Source of the DNA: Vibrio aestuarianus
Lineage (GTDB): Bacteria > Pseudomonadota > Gammaproteobacteria > Enterobacterales > Vibrionaceae
DNA: 64,000 bases
Reading direction: 5' to 3'
Assembly: GCF_012395185.1 (NCBI RefSeq)
Contig: NZ_JAAZTU010000003.1
Location: 100,568 to 164,567 of the forward strand
The notes beneath the pieces are model-generated. The model had not been told where the DNA came from. It was given only the letters and a program-made list of their open reading frames with translations, and did not search any database. The position numbers and the translations under genes were made by a program. Shown piece by piece: positions 17,314 through 27,505 of the stretch (its first letter is position 1; each line of letters begins with the position of its first letter).

Positions 17314-18654
17314 TTAAATCTTATAATTGTCTTTGTCTAACCCGTAGCGCTGCATTTTGTCATATAAGGTTTTACGCGCCACATTCAACGTTTCCATCGT
17401 CTCTTTTATACTTCCACCGCATTCAATTAACGCTTGTTCAATTGTCGATTTTTCAAATTCAGCCACTAAGTCTGTCAGGTTACTGGTTGTTTGGATGGTT
17501 GGTTGGGTGGTTCCCAATTGAACGAGTTTACCGAGTAGAACAAAACGCTCTGCGGCATTTCTCAGTTCGCGCACATTGCCTGGCCAGTCATGGCTAATCA
17601 ATGTTTGCATGTCTGATTTTGGTAGTGCGGTGGCGGCCTTACCATAACGCGCAGCAGCCACCAAAAGGAAATGGTGAAATAAGGCTGGAATGTCTTCTTT
17701 TCTATCGCGCAGCGGTGGAATATCAAGCGTAACAATATTGAGTCGGTAATAGAGGTCTTGTCGAAAAGTACCTTCTTCAGCAGCCTGTTTTAGGTCGATT
17801 TTGGTGGCAGCGATAACGCGAATATCTAAAGGAAGCAGCTCATTGGAACCAACGCGTTCGATGACTCTTTCTTGCAATACACGAAGTAGGCGAATTTGAG
17901 CTTGCATCGGCATGGATTCGATTTCGTCTAAAAAAAGTGTTCCACCTTGCGCGTGTTCAAACTTACCAATACGTTTTGTATCTGCGCCAGTAAACGCGCC
18001 TTTTTCATGCCCGTATAGCTCACTTTCAATCAAATTTTCAGGTACGGCACCACAATTAATGGCAACAAAATTTTGCTCGCGGCGTGAACTTTGCTCATGC
18101 AGGGAACGTGCAACCAATTCCTTACCAGTCCCTGTTTCGCCAAACAGCAAAATGTCTGCATTGGTATCAGCAATGTGCGTAATCGTCTCGCGTAATGACT
18201 CAATACTATGAGCAGCACCGATAATGCGAGGCCCCAACGTTTGGCTAGCTTTGAGAGTGCGTTTTAACTGTTGATTTTCAAGTGTTAGCTGGCGCTTTTC
18301 TATGGCTCGTTGAACGGTTTCCATTAATCGTTCAGTGGCGAAAGGCTTTTCAATGAAGTCGTAGGCTCCATCGTGCATCGCTTGTACGGCCATCGATATA
18401 TCGCCGTGGCCAGTGATTAATATCACAGGGATATCAGGGTCTTGATGGCGAATAGAATTGAGTAGGTTTTGCCCCGTGAGACCTGGCAAACAGATATCGG
18501 TGACGACCACAAGAGGCAGGCCATCGCTTTTCACGGCAAGCAAGGCTTCTTCGGCGCTAGCAAAGAGGCGAGCACTAATGTCGGCTAATTCAAAACTTTG
18601 CTCGATGGCGATACGGATATCATCTTCATCGTCAATAAAAAACACATCACACAT
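17314..18654 (-). CDS. dctD: C4-dicarboxylate response regulator DctD (sigma-54 activator)
   Basis: A 446-residue NtrC-family activator. It has a receiver domain with acidic pocket DDED (8-11) and phospho-acceptor Asp53. A central AAA+ domain follows, with Walker A GETGTGKE, the sigma-54-contact loop GAFTGA, and the usual LFLDEIE Walker B. The C-terminal Fis-type HTH is visible as ALIECGGSIKETMETLNVARKTLYDKMQRYGL. It should activate the dctPQM sigma-54 promoter from the two upstream repeats. The dctB stop lies 15 bp upstream of its ATG, so dctB-dctD form one operon convergent with dctPQM. Confidence 0.93.
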   Translation of the reverse strand: MCDVFFIDDEDDIRIAIEQSFELADISARLFASAEEALLAVKSDGLPLVVVTDICLPGLTGQNLLNSIRHQDPDIPVILITGHGDISMAVQAMHDGAYDFIEKPFATERLMETVQRAIEKRQLTLENQQLKRTLKASQTLGPRIIGAAHSIESLRETITHIADTNADILLFGETGTGKELVARSLHEQSSRREQNFVAINCGAVPENLIESELYGHEKGAFTGADTKRIGKFEHAQGGTLFLDEIESMPMQAQIRLLRVLQERVIERVGSNELLPLDIRVIAATKIDLKQAAEEGTFRQDLYYRLNIVTLDIPPLRDRKEDIPALFHHFLLVAAARYGKAATALPKSDMQTLISHDWPGNVRELRNAAERFVLLGKLVQLGTTQPTIQTTSNLTDLVAEFEKSTIEQALIECGGSIKETMETLNVARKTLYDKMQRYGLDKDNYKI

Positions 18655-18669
18655 ATGGTGTCCTTGTGA

Positions 18670-20457
18670 TTATTGTGGTTCTGCGATTCGTGGCAATGAT
18701 ACGGAAAAGCGAGCCCCTGAAAGCGTTGATTTCGTCATGCTTAACTTGCCATCCATACTTTGTATTATTTGCTGTGAGATAGAAAGACCAAGCCCCAGTC
18801 CATTTTTTTTAGTGGTAAAAAACGGTTCAAAAAGGTGGTCAATTTTTTCTTGTGAGATTCCTGGCCCGTTATCATCAATATGAATAGTAACGTAATCCTG
18901 ATGGATTTCTGTTGTTAAGTGAACACACTTTTCTTTTTGTTCATCAACAGCTTGAACGGCATTGGTGAGTAAGTTAATCAATACTTGTTCTAATTGGATC
19001 GGGTTTACTCTGACTAGAATGGGCTGGTTGGGTAATTCACTATGAAACTGAATTAAGTGCGACTTGAATTGAGGCTGCATCAACTCTTTAGTCGATAAAA
19101 TAATCGGTAATAATTGTGCAATGACTTTCTCATCCGTTGCACTTTTGCGCGCAAACGATTTAAGCTGTTCGCTGATTTTTGCCATGCGTTCAGTTAGCGC
19201 AGAAATGCGAGCAAGATTATCATCGGTTCTTTCGGGCTTGCCCGTTGCCAAAAAGCGGCGTCCATTGTCGGCAAAACTTCGAATGGCGGCGAGTGGATTA
19301 TTGAGTTCGTGGCTAATGCTGGCGGACATTTCTCCTAATACCGCAAGCTTAGCGGCTTGGATCAATTCATCTTGAGTTTGTCTTAGCATTACTTCAGTCT
19401 TACTTCGTTCGGCAATTTCTGCGTGCAGCTCTGAGGTTCTTTCCATCACTAAAAATTCGAGTTTTTGCTTGGCTTCTGATTGCAAGTGTTCGATCTGGCG
19501 CTGTTTGAGTTGACGGTGATGGATGAGCAGGAGCGCTAAATAGATGATGGCAAATACCATGCTAGAGATCAGGGCAAAGGCAAAGCTATCCCAAAAAATA
19601 TTCATCTTCGGCGATAACACGCGGATATTGAGCGAAACATTAGGCAAAGCACGTGTAGAGACAATGAAGTCGCCTTTGAACCAACCTTGATGTGGGTTTT
19701 GCCATTCAGAAACTGGAGCGGTAAAGTCACCCACTAAACCGAGAGAACGAATCGAAGTTTCAAGGTACTGGCGACTATTTTGTACTAATAATCGTTGACT
19801 ATCGGTCAACGTATCCACGCTTTTAAACAGCCATTGCGGTTTACTGGACATAAAAATAATGTTGTTGCTGTCGGTTGCTACAAAGTAGCTTTGCTTGCTC
19901 TGCCAGTTTTCTTCAATGGCCGAGAGATCCATTTTAACCACCACTACGCCTATCACATCCGCCGCATAGATGACAGGGTAAGAATAATAGTAACCGCGTT
20001 GGCCAGATGTCGAGCCTAGTGCAAAATATTGACTCTCCTGGCCCGTAATAGCCGCTTTAAAATAAGGCCGCCAAGCAAAATTGCGATCGATAAAAGAGCG
20101 ATCAAGGTTCCAGTTACTTGAAGCTATGGTATTGCCATATTGATCGATAAGATACGTATCGGCCGCTTGAATGACTTCATTGACTTGCTCCAAGTAGCGA
20201 TTAGTGATTTCTATCTGGGCACTATTGTTAGGGCTGTTTAATGCATCGATTAGCTCCTTATCTTTAGAGAGTAATCTTGGTATGTGCGCATATTTATCGA
20301 GTTTAGCCGTGATATGGCTAGAGAAACGATCAAGTTGAGCTTGATGTTCAATTAATAAGTTTTGATAACTGTATTGCCAGGTAAGGTGAGCACCCAGTGC
20401 TGTTATCAACACGAACAGTATCACAAAAATTAGACTGACACGGCGAATCGCTAGCAT
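18670..20457 (-). CDS. dctB: C4-dicarboxylate sensor histidine kinase DctB
   Basis: A 595-residue membrane kinase with TM1 (about 5-27), a large periplasmic tandem-PAS (dCACHE-like) sensor region (about 30-285) containing the ligand-pocket stretch RPYFKAAITGQ and YYYSYPVIY, TM2 (about 291-312), a coiled linker, His383 in SASISHELNNPLAAIRSF, and an ATPase domain with NLLTNAVQAVDE, DDNGPGIS and GLGLGLSIS. It detects C4-dicarboxylates in the periplasm and phosphorylates DctD. It is the first gene of dctBD. Confidence 0.93.
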   Translation of the reverse strand: MLAIRRVSLIFVILFVLITALGAHLTWQYSYQNLLIEHQAQLDRFSSHITAKLDKYAHIPRLLSKDKELIDALNSPNNSAQIEITNRYLEQVNEVIQAADTYLIDQYGNTIASSNWNLDRSFIDRNFAWRPYFKAAITGQESQYFALGSTSGQRGYYYSYPVIYAADVIGVVVVKMDLSAIEENWQSKQSYFVATDSNNIIFMSSKPQWLFKSVDTLTDSQRLLVQNSRQYLETSIRSLGLVGDFTAPVSEWQNPHQGWFKGDFIVSTRALPNVSLNIRVLSPKMNIFWDSFAFALISSMVFAIIYLALLLIHHRQLKQRQIEHLQSEAKQKLEFLVMERTSELHAEIAERSKTEVMLRQTQDELIQAAKLAVLGEMSASISHELNNPLAAIRSFADNGRRFLATGKPERTDDNLARISALTERMAKISEQLKSFARKSATDEKVIAQLLPIILSTKELMQPQFKSHLIQFHSELPNQPILVRVNPIQLEQVLINLLTNAVQAVDEQKEKCVHLTTEIHQDYVTIHIDDNGPGISQEKIDHLFEPFFTTKKNGLGLGLSISQQIIQSMDGKLSMTKSTLSGARFSVSLPRIAEPQ

Positions 20458-21009
20458 CCTTGGTTACTCTTTTATTGCAGCTGCGGTTGTGATTAAGAAA
20501 ATCCATTTCTGAACACGATAAGTCTACTGGTTTTCGATGTTTTTTTGTTTAAAAAGAGTTCAATAGTGCGGCACAAAACAGGAGCAAGATCTCTTTTTAC
20601 ACTTCTGAGATAAAAAAAGCCTCGATTCCCTTGAAAAAGCCTTTATTGTCCCCATTTCAAAACTGTGCTTTTCCATGTTGATGGAATTTTTAGCACTCGA
20701 TAGGCAATTTAGGGCATTGAATCATCTCCAAGCGGTGATTGGCTCGACAGCACTGGTTCAGGTCGGTAGAATGTCGCGTCTAAATTTTCTGTCCTGAGAC
20801 TAATCGGAGATACCTTTTTGACCTAGGTTGGTAAAGATATCGCTCATTAGTCCGATGTTTGGGTGTTTTCGCTTCAGATGTCGACGCTCATTTTAATTGA
20901 AGTGTTCGGATAGAACACAACACAAGGATGCAGCCAAGCACCAGGCGATAGCCTAGCTTACGGCTCATGATGCTCAGAAATACTGAGCCAGTTTTGAGGT
21001 TTATAAATA
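20458..21009 (+). other. 552-bp intergenic region: dctB promoter side and long tig leader
   Basis: It holds the sigma-32-type promoter at 20630-20657, which would give tig a leader of about 345 nt. Near the tig start a 6-bp hairpin (GCTCAG 20972-20977, CTGAGC 20983-20988) lies just upstream of the GAGGT ribosome-binding region. A 40-codon ORF (20675-20797) starts about 10 nt after the expected transcription start but has no ribosome-binding site, so it is not called. The dctB promoter must lie in the left part; I see no sigma-54 signature there. Confidence 0.5.
20630..20657 (+). promoter_or_regulatory. Sigma-32 (heat-shock) promoter upstream of tig
   Basis: CTTGAAA (20630-20636), a 13-bp spacer and CCCCATTT (20650-20657) match the sigma-32 consensus CTTGAAA-N11..16-CCCCATNT at every defined position. 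It reads toward tig-clpP-clpX. Transcription would start near 20665. Confidence 0.8.
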
Positions 21010-22311
21010 ATGCAAGTTACTGTTGAAACGCTAGAAGGCCTAGAGCGCCGTCTGAATATTACTGTTCCTGCTGCTAACATTGAAGATGCAGTTACAGCTG
21101 AACTACGCAACATCGCGAAAAATCGTCGTTTCGATGGTTTCCGTAAAGGCAAAGTTCCAATGAAAATGGTTGCTCAAATGTACGGTAAAGCGGTACGTCA
21201 AGACGTGATGGGCGAAGTAATGCAACGTCACTTCATCGAAGCAATCGTAAAAGAAAAGATCAACCCAGCAGGTGCTCCGACTTTTGCTCCAGTTGCTACT
21301 GAAGAAGGTCAAGATCTTGTTTTCACTGCAACTTTTGAAGTTTACCCAGAAGTTGAGTTGAAAGGTCTAGAAAGCATCACTGTTGAAAAACCAGCGGTTG
21401 AAGTTAAAGAAGAAGATGTTGTTGAAATGCTAGAAACGCTACGTAAGCAACAAGCTACGTGGGTTGAAGTTGATGCAGCAGTTGAAGACGGTTCTCGCGC
21501 AACTATCGATTTCGTTGGTTCAATCGACGGTGTTGAATTTGAAGGCGGTAAAGCTGAAAACTTCCCACTAGAAATGGGTGCAGGTCGCATGATTCCTGGT
21601 TTTGAAGACGGTATCGTTGGCAAAACTAAAGGCATGGAATTCGAAATCGACGTAAACTTCCCAGAAGATTACCACGCTGAAAACCTAAAAGGTAAAGCAG
21701 CGAAATTCGCAATCAAGATCAACAAAGTAGAAACTCGTGAGCTACCAGAATTAAGCGATGAGTTTGTTGCTAAATTCGGTGTTGTTGAAGGCGGTGTTGA
21801 AGCGCTTAAAGCTGAAGTTCGCAAAAACATGGAGCGTGAGCTTAAGCAAGCTGTTAAGAACCGCATCAAAGAGCAAGCGATCGAAGGCCTAGTGAAAGAG
21901 AACGACATTGACGTTCCTTCTGCACTTATTGACCAAGAAATCGGTGTGCTACGCCAACAAGCTGCACAACGTTTTGGTGGCAACCCTGAAGCGGCAGCGC
22001 AACTTCCACGTGAATTGTTCGAAGAGCAAGCTAAACGTCGTGTAGTTGTTGGTCTTCTTCTTGGCGAAGTGATCAAAACTGAAGAGCTAAAAGCAGATGA
22101 TGAGAAAGTAAAAGCGCTAATCGAAGAGATGGCGACTGCTTACGAAGATCCTGCTGAAGTAATGGCTTACTATGCTCAAAACGAGCAAATGATGAACAAT
22201 ATGCGCAATGTTGCTCTTGAAGAGCAAGCAATCGACGCGATCATCGCTAAAGCACAGGTTTCTGAGAAAGCCGTTAGCTTCAACGAGCTAATGAACCAAC
22301 AACCTGCTTAA
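21010..22311 (+). CDS. tig: Trigger factor
   Basis: The ribosome-bound chaperone and peptidyl-prolyl isomerase that meets nascent chains at the tunnel exit. The 433-residue protein has an N-terminal ribosome-binding domain with the signature [10 protein letters not shown] (about 43-52; the family motif is GFRxGxxP). A central FKBP-like isomerase domain (about 155-240, [21 protein letters not shown]) and an alpha-helical C-terminal chaperone domain follow. It heads the tig-clpP-clpX cluster with gaps of about 105 and 80 bp. Codon use is strongly biased, as expected for an abundant protein. Confidence 0.97.
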   Translation: MQVTVETLEGLERRLNITVPAANIEDAVTAELRNIAKNRRFDGFRKGKVPMKMVAQMYGKAVRQDVMGEVMQRHFIEAIVKEKINPAGAPTFAPVATEEGQDLVFTATFEVYPEVELKGLESITVEKPAVEVKEEDVVEMLETLRKQQATWVEVDAAVEDGSRATIDFVGSIDGVEFEGGKAENFPLEMGAGRMIPGFEDGIVGKTKGMEFEIDVNFPEDYHAENLKGKAAKFAIKINKVETRELPELSDEFVAKFGVVEGGVEALKAEVRKNMERELKQAVKNRIKEQAIEGLVKENDIDVPSALIDQEIGVLRQQAAQRFGGNPEAAAQLPRELFEEQAKRRVVVGLLLGEVIKTEELKADDEKVKALIEEMATAYEDPAEVMAYYAQNEQMMNNMRNVALEEQAIDAIIAKAQVSEKAVSFNELMNQQPA

Positions 22312-22416
22312 TAAGCAATATGTAGCGTAGGTGGTTGACTTAACGTTAACTATTCTGCTAACAATGGTCCGCGTGATACCCATCATCCGGGCCATTTATT
22401 TTAGGGACATAACAAT

Positions 22417-23043
22417 ATGAGCTACCAAGAAAAAAACGCAATGTCGCCAATTATTGACGCGCTAGTACCCATGGTGGTTGAGCAGACTTCCCGTGGTGAG
22501 CGCTCATACGATATTTATTCCCGCTTGCTTAAAGAACGAGTGATTTTCTTGACAGGTCAAGTTGAAGACCAAATGGCAAATCTTGTCGTTGCACAATTGC
22601 TGTTTTTAGAATCAGAAAACCCTGATAAAGATATTTTCTTATACATTAACTCCCCAGGTGGTAGCGTAACCGCAGGGATGTCAATTTATGACACCATGCA
22701 GTTCATTAAGCCTAATGTGAGTACGGTATGTATGGGTCAAGCTTGTTCTATGGGGGCATTTCTATTGGCGGGTGGCGCACCAGGTAAACGTTTTGTGTTA
22801 CCTAATTCACGTGTGATGATCCACCAACCGTTGGGTGGTTTCCAAGGTCAAGCCTCTGATATTCAGATCCACGCTCAAGAAATTTTGACCATCAAACAAA
22901 AACTCAACAAACTATTGGCTGAGCACACAGGTCAACCACTAGAAGTGATTGAACGTGATACTGACCGTGATAACTTTATGTCAGCAGACCAAGCGGTTAA
23001 ATACGGTTTAGTTGATTCCATTTTAAGCAAACGTGGCGAGTAA
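22417..23043 (+). CDS. clpP: ATP-dependent Clp protease proteolytic subunit ClpP
   Basis: The serine peptidase that forms the 14-mer degradation chamber with ClpX or ClpA. The 208-residue precursor includes a short N-terminal propeptide. The catalytic triad is visible as Ser111 (GQACSMGAF), His136 (MIHQPLGG) and Asp185 (DTDRDNF), the same numbering as the E. coli precursor. AGGGAC precedes the ATG. It lies between tig and clpX. Confidence 0.97.
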   Translation: MSYQEKNAMSPIIDALVPMVVEQTSRGERSYDIYSRLLKERVIFLTGQVEDQMANLVVAQLLFLESENPDKDIFLYINSPGGSVTAGMSIYDTMQFIKPNVSTVCMGQACSMGAFLLAGGAPGKRFVLPNSRVMIHQPLGGFQGQASDIQIHAQEILTIKQKLNKLLAEHTGQPLEVIERDTDRDNFMSADQAVKYGLVDSILSKRGE

Positions 23044-23125
23044 CAGTTCTCATAATTGTTTACGCATTTTGGCTTAATTTGAGTTACACTCAAACCATTA
23101 AGAGTAAAGGCTAAGAGGTTAGCGA

Positions 23126-24406
23126 ATGACAGACAAAAGCAAAGAGAGCGGTAGTAGCAAGCTGTTGTACTGCTCTTTCTGTGGTAAAAGCCAGCACGAA
23201 GTTCGCAAGCTGATCGCCGGTCCTTCTGTTTACGTCTGTGATGAATGCGTTGATTTATGCAACGACATCATCCGTGAAGAGATTAAAGATGTTCTGCCTA
23301 AAAAGGAATCTGAGGCGTTACCTACGCCACGTAAGATTCGTGAACATCTTGATGACTATGTGATTGGCCAAGAACACGCGAAAAAAGTGCTTGCAGTTGC
23401 AGTATATAACCACTACAAGCGTTTACGTAACGGTGATACGACAAGTGAAGGGGTTGAGCTTGGCAAGAGTAATATTTTGCTTATTGGCCCAACGGGTAGT
23501 GGTAAAACACTACTGGCAGAAACACTGGCTCGTTTCCTAGATGTACCGTTCACGATGGCAGATGCAACCACACTAACAGAAGCGGGTTATGTAGGGGAAG
23601 ATGTCGAAAACATCATCCAAAAACTACTTCAGAAGTGTGATTACGATGTTGCTAAAGCCGAACGCGGTATTGTGTACATCGATGAAATCGATAAGATTTC
23701 TCGTAAAGCTGAAAACCCATCGATTACACGAGATGTATCGGGTGAAGGGGTTCAGCAAGCGCTATTGAAATTGGTTGAAGGTACTGTTGCTTCTGTACCA
23801 CCACAAGGTGGACGTAAGCATCCGCAGCAAGAATTTCTGCAAGTAGACACATCTAAGATTCTATTTATCTGTGGTGGTGCATTTGCTGGTTTAGATAAAG
23901 TCATTGATCAACGCGTTGCTAAAGGTTCAGGTATTGGCTTTGGAGCGGAAGTTCGTTCCAAAGATGAAACTAAGACCATTGGCGAGCTGTTCACTCAAGT
24001 TGAGCCAGAAGATTTGGTGAAATACGGGTTAATCCCTGAATTCATTGGCCGTCTTCCTGTTACGGCTACACTGACTGAACTTGATGAAGAAGCGCTGATT
24101 CAAATCTTGTGCGAGCCTAAAAACGCACTGACTAAGCAATACGCTGCACTATTCGAGTTAGAGAATGTCGAACTTGAATTCCGTGAAGATGCATTGCGAG
24201 CGATTGCGAAAAAAGCAATGAATCGCAAGACTGGTGCGCGTGGTTTACGTTCAATTTTAGAAGGTGTCTTGCTCGATACCATGTATGAGCTTCCATCTGT
24301 ATCGGATGTTAGTAAAGTGGTAATCGATGAATCTGTAATCAATGGTGAATCTGAACCGCTGCTAATTTACAGCGCAAATGAGAGCCAAGCTGCAGGCGCA
24401 GAGTAA
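23126..24406 (+). CDS. clpX: ATP-dependent unfoldase ClpX
   Basis: A 426-residue AAA+ hexameric unfoldase that recognises degrons, unfolds substrates and feeds ClpP. The N-terminal C4 zinc finger uses Cys16, Cys19, Cys38 and Cys41. Walker A is GPTGSGKT (121-128), Walker B is VYIDEIDKI, and the ClpP-binding IGF loop is seen in [11 protein letters not shown]. It is last in the tig-clpP-clpX cluster, with a strong terminator after it. Lon follows from its own heat-shock promoter. Confidence 0.97.
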   Translation: MTDKSKESGSSKLLYCSFCGKSQHEVRKLIAGPSVYVCDECVDLCNDIIREEIKDVLPKKESEALPTPRKIREHLDDYVIGQEHAKKVLAVAVYNHYKRLRNGDTTSEGVELGKSNILLIGPTGSGKTLLAETLARFLDVPFTMADATTLTEAGYVGEDVENIIQKLLQKCDYDVAKAERGIVYIDEIDKISRKAENPSITRDVSGEGVQQALLKLVEGTVASVPPQGGRKHPQQEFLQVDTSKILFICGGAFAGLDKVIDQRVAKGSGIGFGAEVRSKDETKTIGELFTQVEPEDLVKYGLIPEFIGRLPVTATLTELDEEALIQILCEPKNALTKQYAALFELENVELEFREDALRAIAKKAMNRKTGARGLRSILEGVLLDTMYELPSVSDVSKVVIDESVINGESEPLLIYSANESQAAGAE

Positions 24407-24425
24407 AACACAGAGATAAATATTT

Positions 24426-24455
24426 AAAGGAGGTAGCAAATACCTCCTTTTTTTT
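24426..24455 (+). terminator. Rho-independent terminator of clpX
   Basis: A 10-bp stem (24426-24435 with 24441-24450) and GCAAA loop followed by a run of T to 24455, 20 bp beyond the clpX stop. Confidence 0.92.
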
Positions 24456-24463
24456 ATTCTGTT

Positions 24464-24491
24464 ATTGAATCCAGTTAGTTAGCCCCCATAT
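24464..24491 (+). promoter_or_regulatory. Sigma-32 (heat-shock) promoter of lon
   Basis: ATTGAA (24464-24469; consensus CTTGAA), a 14-bp spacer and CCCCATAT (24484-24491; consensus CCCCATNT). It lies 35 bp before the lon ATG, right after the clpX terminator. Confidence 0.72.
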
Positions 24492-24526
24492 ACTCGGTAA
24501 TAAGTTAAAGCGGAAGAGAGAATAAT

Positions 24527-26878
24527 ATGAACTTGGAGCGTTCCGAGCGTATCGAAATCCCCGTACTGCCTCTACGTGATGTGGTGGTTTATCCTCATAT
24601 GGTTATTCCTTTGTTTGTTGGTAGAGAAAAATCTATCCAATGCCTTGAAGCGGCAATGGACAACAACAAACAAGTTCTATTAGTGGCACAGAAAAAAGCA
24701 GAAACTGATGAACCAACGATAGAAGATCTATTTGACGTTGGAACTGTTGCTACCATTTTACAGCTCCTCAAACTACCTGACGGCACTGTCAAAGTATTGG
24801 TGGAAGGTCAGCAACGAGCGAAAATAGACCGCTTTGTTGAAGGTGATTTTTTCTCAGCTGAAGCACAGTATCTTATTACTCCTGAGCTGGACGAAAGAGA
24901 GCAGGAAGTCATAGTACGTAGTGCTATTAACCAGTTCGATGGTTTTATTAAACTAAATAAGAAAATTCCACCAGAAGTACTTACCTCATTGAATGGTATT
25001 GATGAAGCAGCTCGTCTTGCTGACACCATTGCTGCGCACATGCCGTTAAAGCTGGTTGATAAACAAAAAGTCTTAGAAATTATTGATATCAGCGAGCGTC
25101 TGGAATTCCTAATGGGGCAGATGGAGTCGGAAATTGACCTACTACAGGTTGAAAAACGAATTCGTGGCCGCGTTAAAAAACAGATGGAAAAGTCTCAGCG
25201 TGAGTATTATCTCAATGAGCAAATGAAAGCGATTCAAAAAGAATTGGGTGATATGGATGATGCACCTGACGAATTTGAAACGCTGAAAAAGAAAATTGAT
25301 GAATCAAAAATGCCGCAAGAAGCGCGCGAGAAGACAGAGCAAGAGCTTCAGAAATTGAAAATGATGTCTCCAATGTCTGCTGAAGCGACAGTGGTACGTA
25401 GCTATATCGACTGGATGGTTAATGTCCCGTGGACAAAACGCTCTAAAGTTAAGAAGGACTTAACGAAAGCAGAAGAGATCCTCAATTCTGATCACTACGG
25501 TCTAGAACGAGTGAAAGAGCGTATTTTAGAGTATCTTGCGGTGCAAAGTCGTATCAACAAGTTAAAAGGTCCAATCCTTTGCCTTGTTGGGCCTCCTGGT
25601 GTCGGTAAAACCTCATTGGGTCGTTCTATTGCTGCTGCCACTGGGCGTAAGTACACGCGTATGGCTCTGGGTGGTGTTCGTGATGAAGCTGAAATTCGAG
25701 GCCATCGCCGAACTTACATTGGTTCACTACCAGGTAAATTGATCCAAAAAATGGCAAAAGTTGGTGTTAAGAACCCGCTATTCCTATTGGATGAAATTGA
25801 CAAAATGTCTTCAGATATGCGTGGTGATCCTTCATCTGCATTACTTGAAGTGCTTGATCCGGAACAAAATAGCACCTTTAACGATCATTACCTTGAAGTC
25901 GATTATGATCTCTCGGACGTTATGTTTGTTGCCACGTCAAACTCAATGAACATTCCTGGACCACTTCTTGACCGTATGGAAGTGATCCGTCTTTCTGGTT
26001 ATACCGAAGACGAAAAACTGAACATTGCTAAGCGTCACCTGGTTACCAAACAGATAGAACGCAATGGCTTAAAAGCGCATGAGATCGTCATTGAAGATTC
26101 TGCAATCATTGGCATCATCCGTTACTATACTCGCGAAGCTGGCGTGCGTAGTTTAGAGCGTGAGATTTCAAAAATCTGTCGTAAAGCTGTTAAAAATATC
26201 TTGTTGAATAAAGAGATAAAAACCGTTGTAGTAAATCAAGAGAATTTGAAAGAGTTCCTTGGTGTACAACGTTGTGACTTCGGTAAAGCTGATGACAGCA
26301 ATCGTATTGGTCAAGTAACAGGTCTTGCGTGGACTGAAGTGGGTGGTGACCTCTTAACGATTGAAACTGAATCCATGCCAGGTAAGGGTAAACTCACCCA
26401 AACTGGTTCTTTGGGTGATGTGATGCAAGAGTCGATTCAAGCAGCGATGACTGTGGTTCGAGCTCGTGCTGAGAAATTAGGGATTAACCCAGATTTTTAC
26501 GAAAAACGTGATATTCACGTTCACGTGCCAGAAGGTGCGACACCGAAAGATGGTCCAAGTGCTGGTATCGCTATGTGTACTGCGCTTGTTTCAAGCCTCA
26601 CGGGGAACCCAGTTAAAGCTGAAGTGGCGATGACAGGGGAAATAACCTTGCGTGGTGAAGTGCTTCCGATTGGTGGTTTGAAAGAAAAACTGTTGGCAGC
26701 GCATCGCGGTGGTATTACCACGGTACTGATCCCGAAAGATAACGAGCGTGATTTGGAAGAGATTCCTGACAACGTTATTGCCGATCTAAAAGTCATTCCA
26801 GTTCAATGGATTGATGAGGTTTTAAAGGTTGCACTGGAGCGAGACCCATCAGGGGTTGAGTTTGACGCTAAAAAATAG
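24527..26878 (+). CDS. lon: ATP-dependent protease Lon
   Basis: A 783-residue homohexameric AAA+ serine protease that removes misfolded proteins and selected regulators. Order: N-terminal substrate-recognition domain (about 10-205, [20 protein letters not shown]), coiled-coil segment, AAA+ module with Walker [10 protein letters not shown] near residue 355 and [10 protein letters not shown], then a peptidase domain with the catalytic Ser in [11 protein letters not shown] near 680 and the catalytic Lys in [10 protein letters not shown]. It has its own sigma-32 promoter and a terminator after it. hupB follows. Confidence 0.97.
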   Translation: MNLERSERIEIPVLPLRDVVVYPHMVIPLFVGREKSIQCLEAAMDNNKQVLLVAQKKAETDEPTIEDLFDVGTVATILQLLKLPDGTVKVLVEGQQRAKIDRFVEGDFFSAEAQYLITPELDEREQEVIVRSAINQFDGFIKLNKKIPPEVLTSLNGIDEAARLADTIAAHMPLKLVDKQKVLEIIDISERLEFLMGQMESEIDLLQVEKRIRGRVKKQMEKSQREYYLNEQMKAIQKELGDMDDAPDEFETLKKKIDESKMPQEAREKTEQELQKLKMMSPMSAEATVVRSYIDWMVNVPWTKRSKVKKDLTKAEEILNSDHYGLERVKERILEYLAVQSRINKLKGPILCLVGPPGVGKTSLGRSIAAATGRKYTRMALGGVRDEAEIRGHRRTYIGSLPGKLIQKMAKVGVKNPLFLLDEIDKMSSDMRGDPSSALLEVLDPEQNSTFNDHYLEVDYDLSDVMFVATSNSMNIPGPLLDRMEVIRLSGYTEDEKLNIAKRHLVTKQIERNGLKAHEIVIEDSAIIGIIRYYTREAGVRSLEREISKICRKAVKNILLNKEIKTVVVNQENLKEFLGVQRCDFGKADDSNRIGQVTGLAWTEVGGDLLTIETESMPGKGKLTQTGSLGDVMQESIQAAMTVVRARAEKLGINPDFYEKRDIHVHVPEGATPKDGPSAGIAMCTALVSSLTGNPVKAEVAMTGEITLRGEVLPIGGLKEKLLAAHRGGITTVLIPKDNERDLEEIPDNVIADLKVIPVQWIDEVLKVALERDPSGVEFDAKK

Positions 26879-26908
26879 TGATGTGTAGCAAAAATAAGTA
26901 AAAGATTG

Positions 26909-26946
26909 CGCTGATAGGCTTAAAAAGGCTTGTCAGCGTTTTTTTT
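26909..26946 (+). terminator. Rho-independent terminator of lon
   Basis: CGCTGA (26909-26914) pairs with TCAGCG (26933-26938), with further pairing inside, followed by an eight-T run. Confidence 0.88.
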
Positions 26947-27074
26947 GGGCGCTAACGTAACCCACTATAGCTTGCAGCCCAGACACGATAAGGCTTCAAG
27001 CTAGTTTAGGAACTTAATGGAACGGAAAAGTCACCATTAAAAAATTATAACTGGTGACACTAAGGGGAAACACA

Positions 27075-27347
27075 GTGAATAAAACACAATTAGTAGAAAA
27101 AATCGCAGATAACGCTGACATCTCTAAAGCATCTGCAGGTCGTGCTCTTGATGCATTTATCGAAGCGGTAAGCGGTACTCTTCAGTCTGGTGACCAAGTT
27201 GCTCTTGTTGGCTTTGGTACATTTAGTGTTCGTACTCGTGCCGCTCGCACAGGTCGTAACCCAAAAACGGGTGAAGAAATTCAAATTGCTGAAGCAAAAG
27301 TTCCTGCATTCAAAGCAGGTAAAGCTCTTAAAGACGCTTGTAACTAA
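27075..27347 (+). CDS. hupB: DNA-binding protein HU-beta
   Basis: A 90-residue nucleoid protein that bends DNA without strong sequence preference. It is chosen to start at GTG 27075 ([15 protein letters not shown]), with AAGGGGAAA 4 bp upstream; an in-frame ATG at 27054 would add seven residues foreign to the family. The HU signature [18 protein letters not shown] with the DNA-intercalating Pro in the beta arm is present. The lon-hupB-ppiD order matches E. coli. Codon use is that of a very abundant protein. Confidence 0.96.
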   Translation: MNKTQLVEKIADNADISKASAGRALDAFIEAVSGTLQSGDQVALVGFGTFSVRTRAARTGRNPKTGEEIQIAEAKVPAFKAGKALKDACN

Positions 27348-27404
27348 TCAAAATCGTCTTTTTTTGCCACTGGTAGGCAAAATTAATTCGAACCTTTTGA
27401 AATT

Positions 27405-27435
27405 ATGCGCATCCTACTGATGCGCATTTCTTTTT
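27405..27435 (+). terminator. Rho-independent terminator of hupB
   Basis: A 9-bp perfect stem (27405-27413 with 27419-27427), loop CTACT, followed by TTCTTTTT, ending 70 bp before ppiD. Confidence 0.85.
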
Positions 27436-27505
27436 CTGATATTATCGCGCTATTCAAATTTTTAGGCTGAAGTGTGAAACTTCTTATCCGGAGAGCAGTT
27501 AGATT

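Noticed and set aside
17283..17597. Plus-strand ORF over the dctM terminator and the dctD 3' end
   Set aside because: It runs through a strong terminator and is the shadow of dctD on the other strand.
18458..18883. 141-codon plus-strand ORF across the dctD-dctB junction
   Set aside because: It lies antisense to two well-supported genes, and its translation is low-complexity in Ser and Arg, as typical of shadow frames.
20675..20797. 40-codon ORF in the tig leader
   Set aside because: No ribosome-binding site (preceded by TTTTCC), and the composition is not clearly protein-like. Kept only as a remark on the leader.
21669..22076. 135-codon minus-strand ORF inside tig
   Set aside because: Antisense to trigger factor. 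Its openness results from the strong codon bias of tig; the same explains antisense frames in rpsA, lon and clpX.
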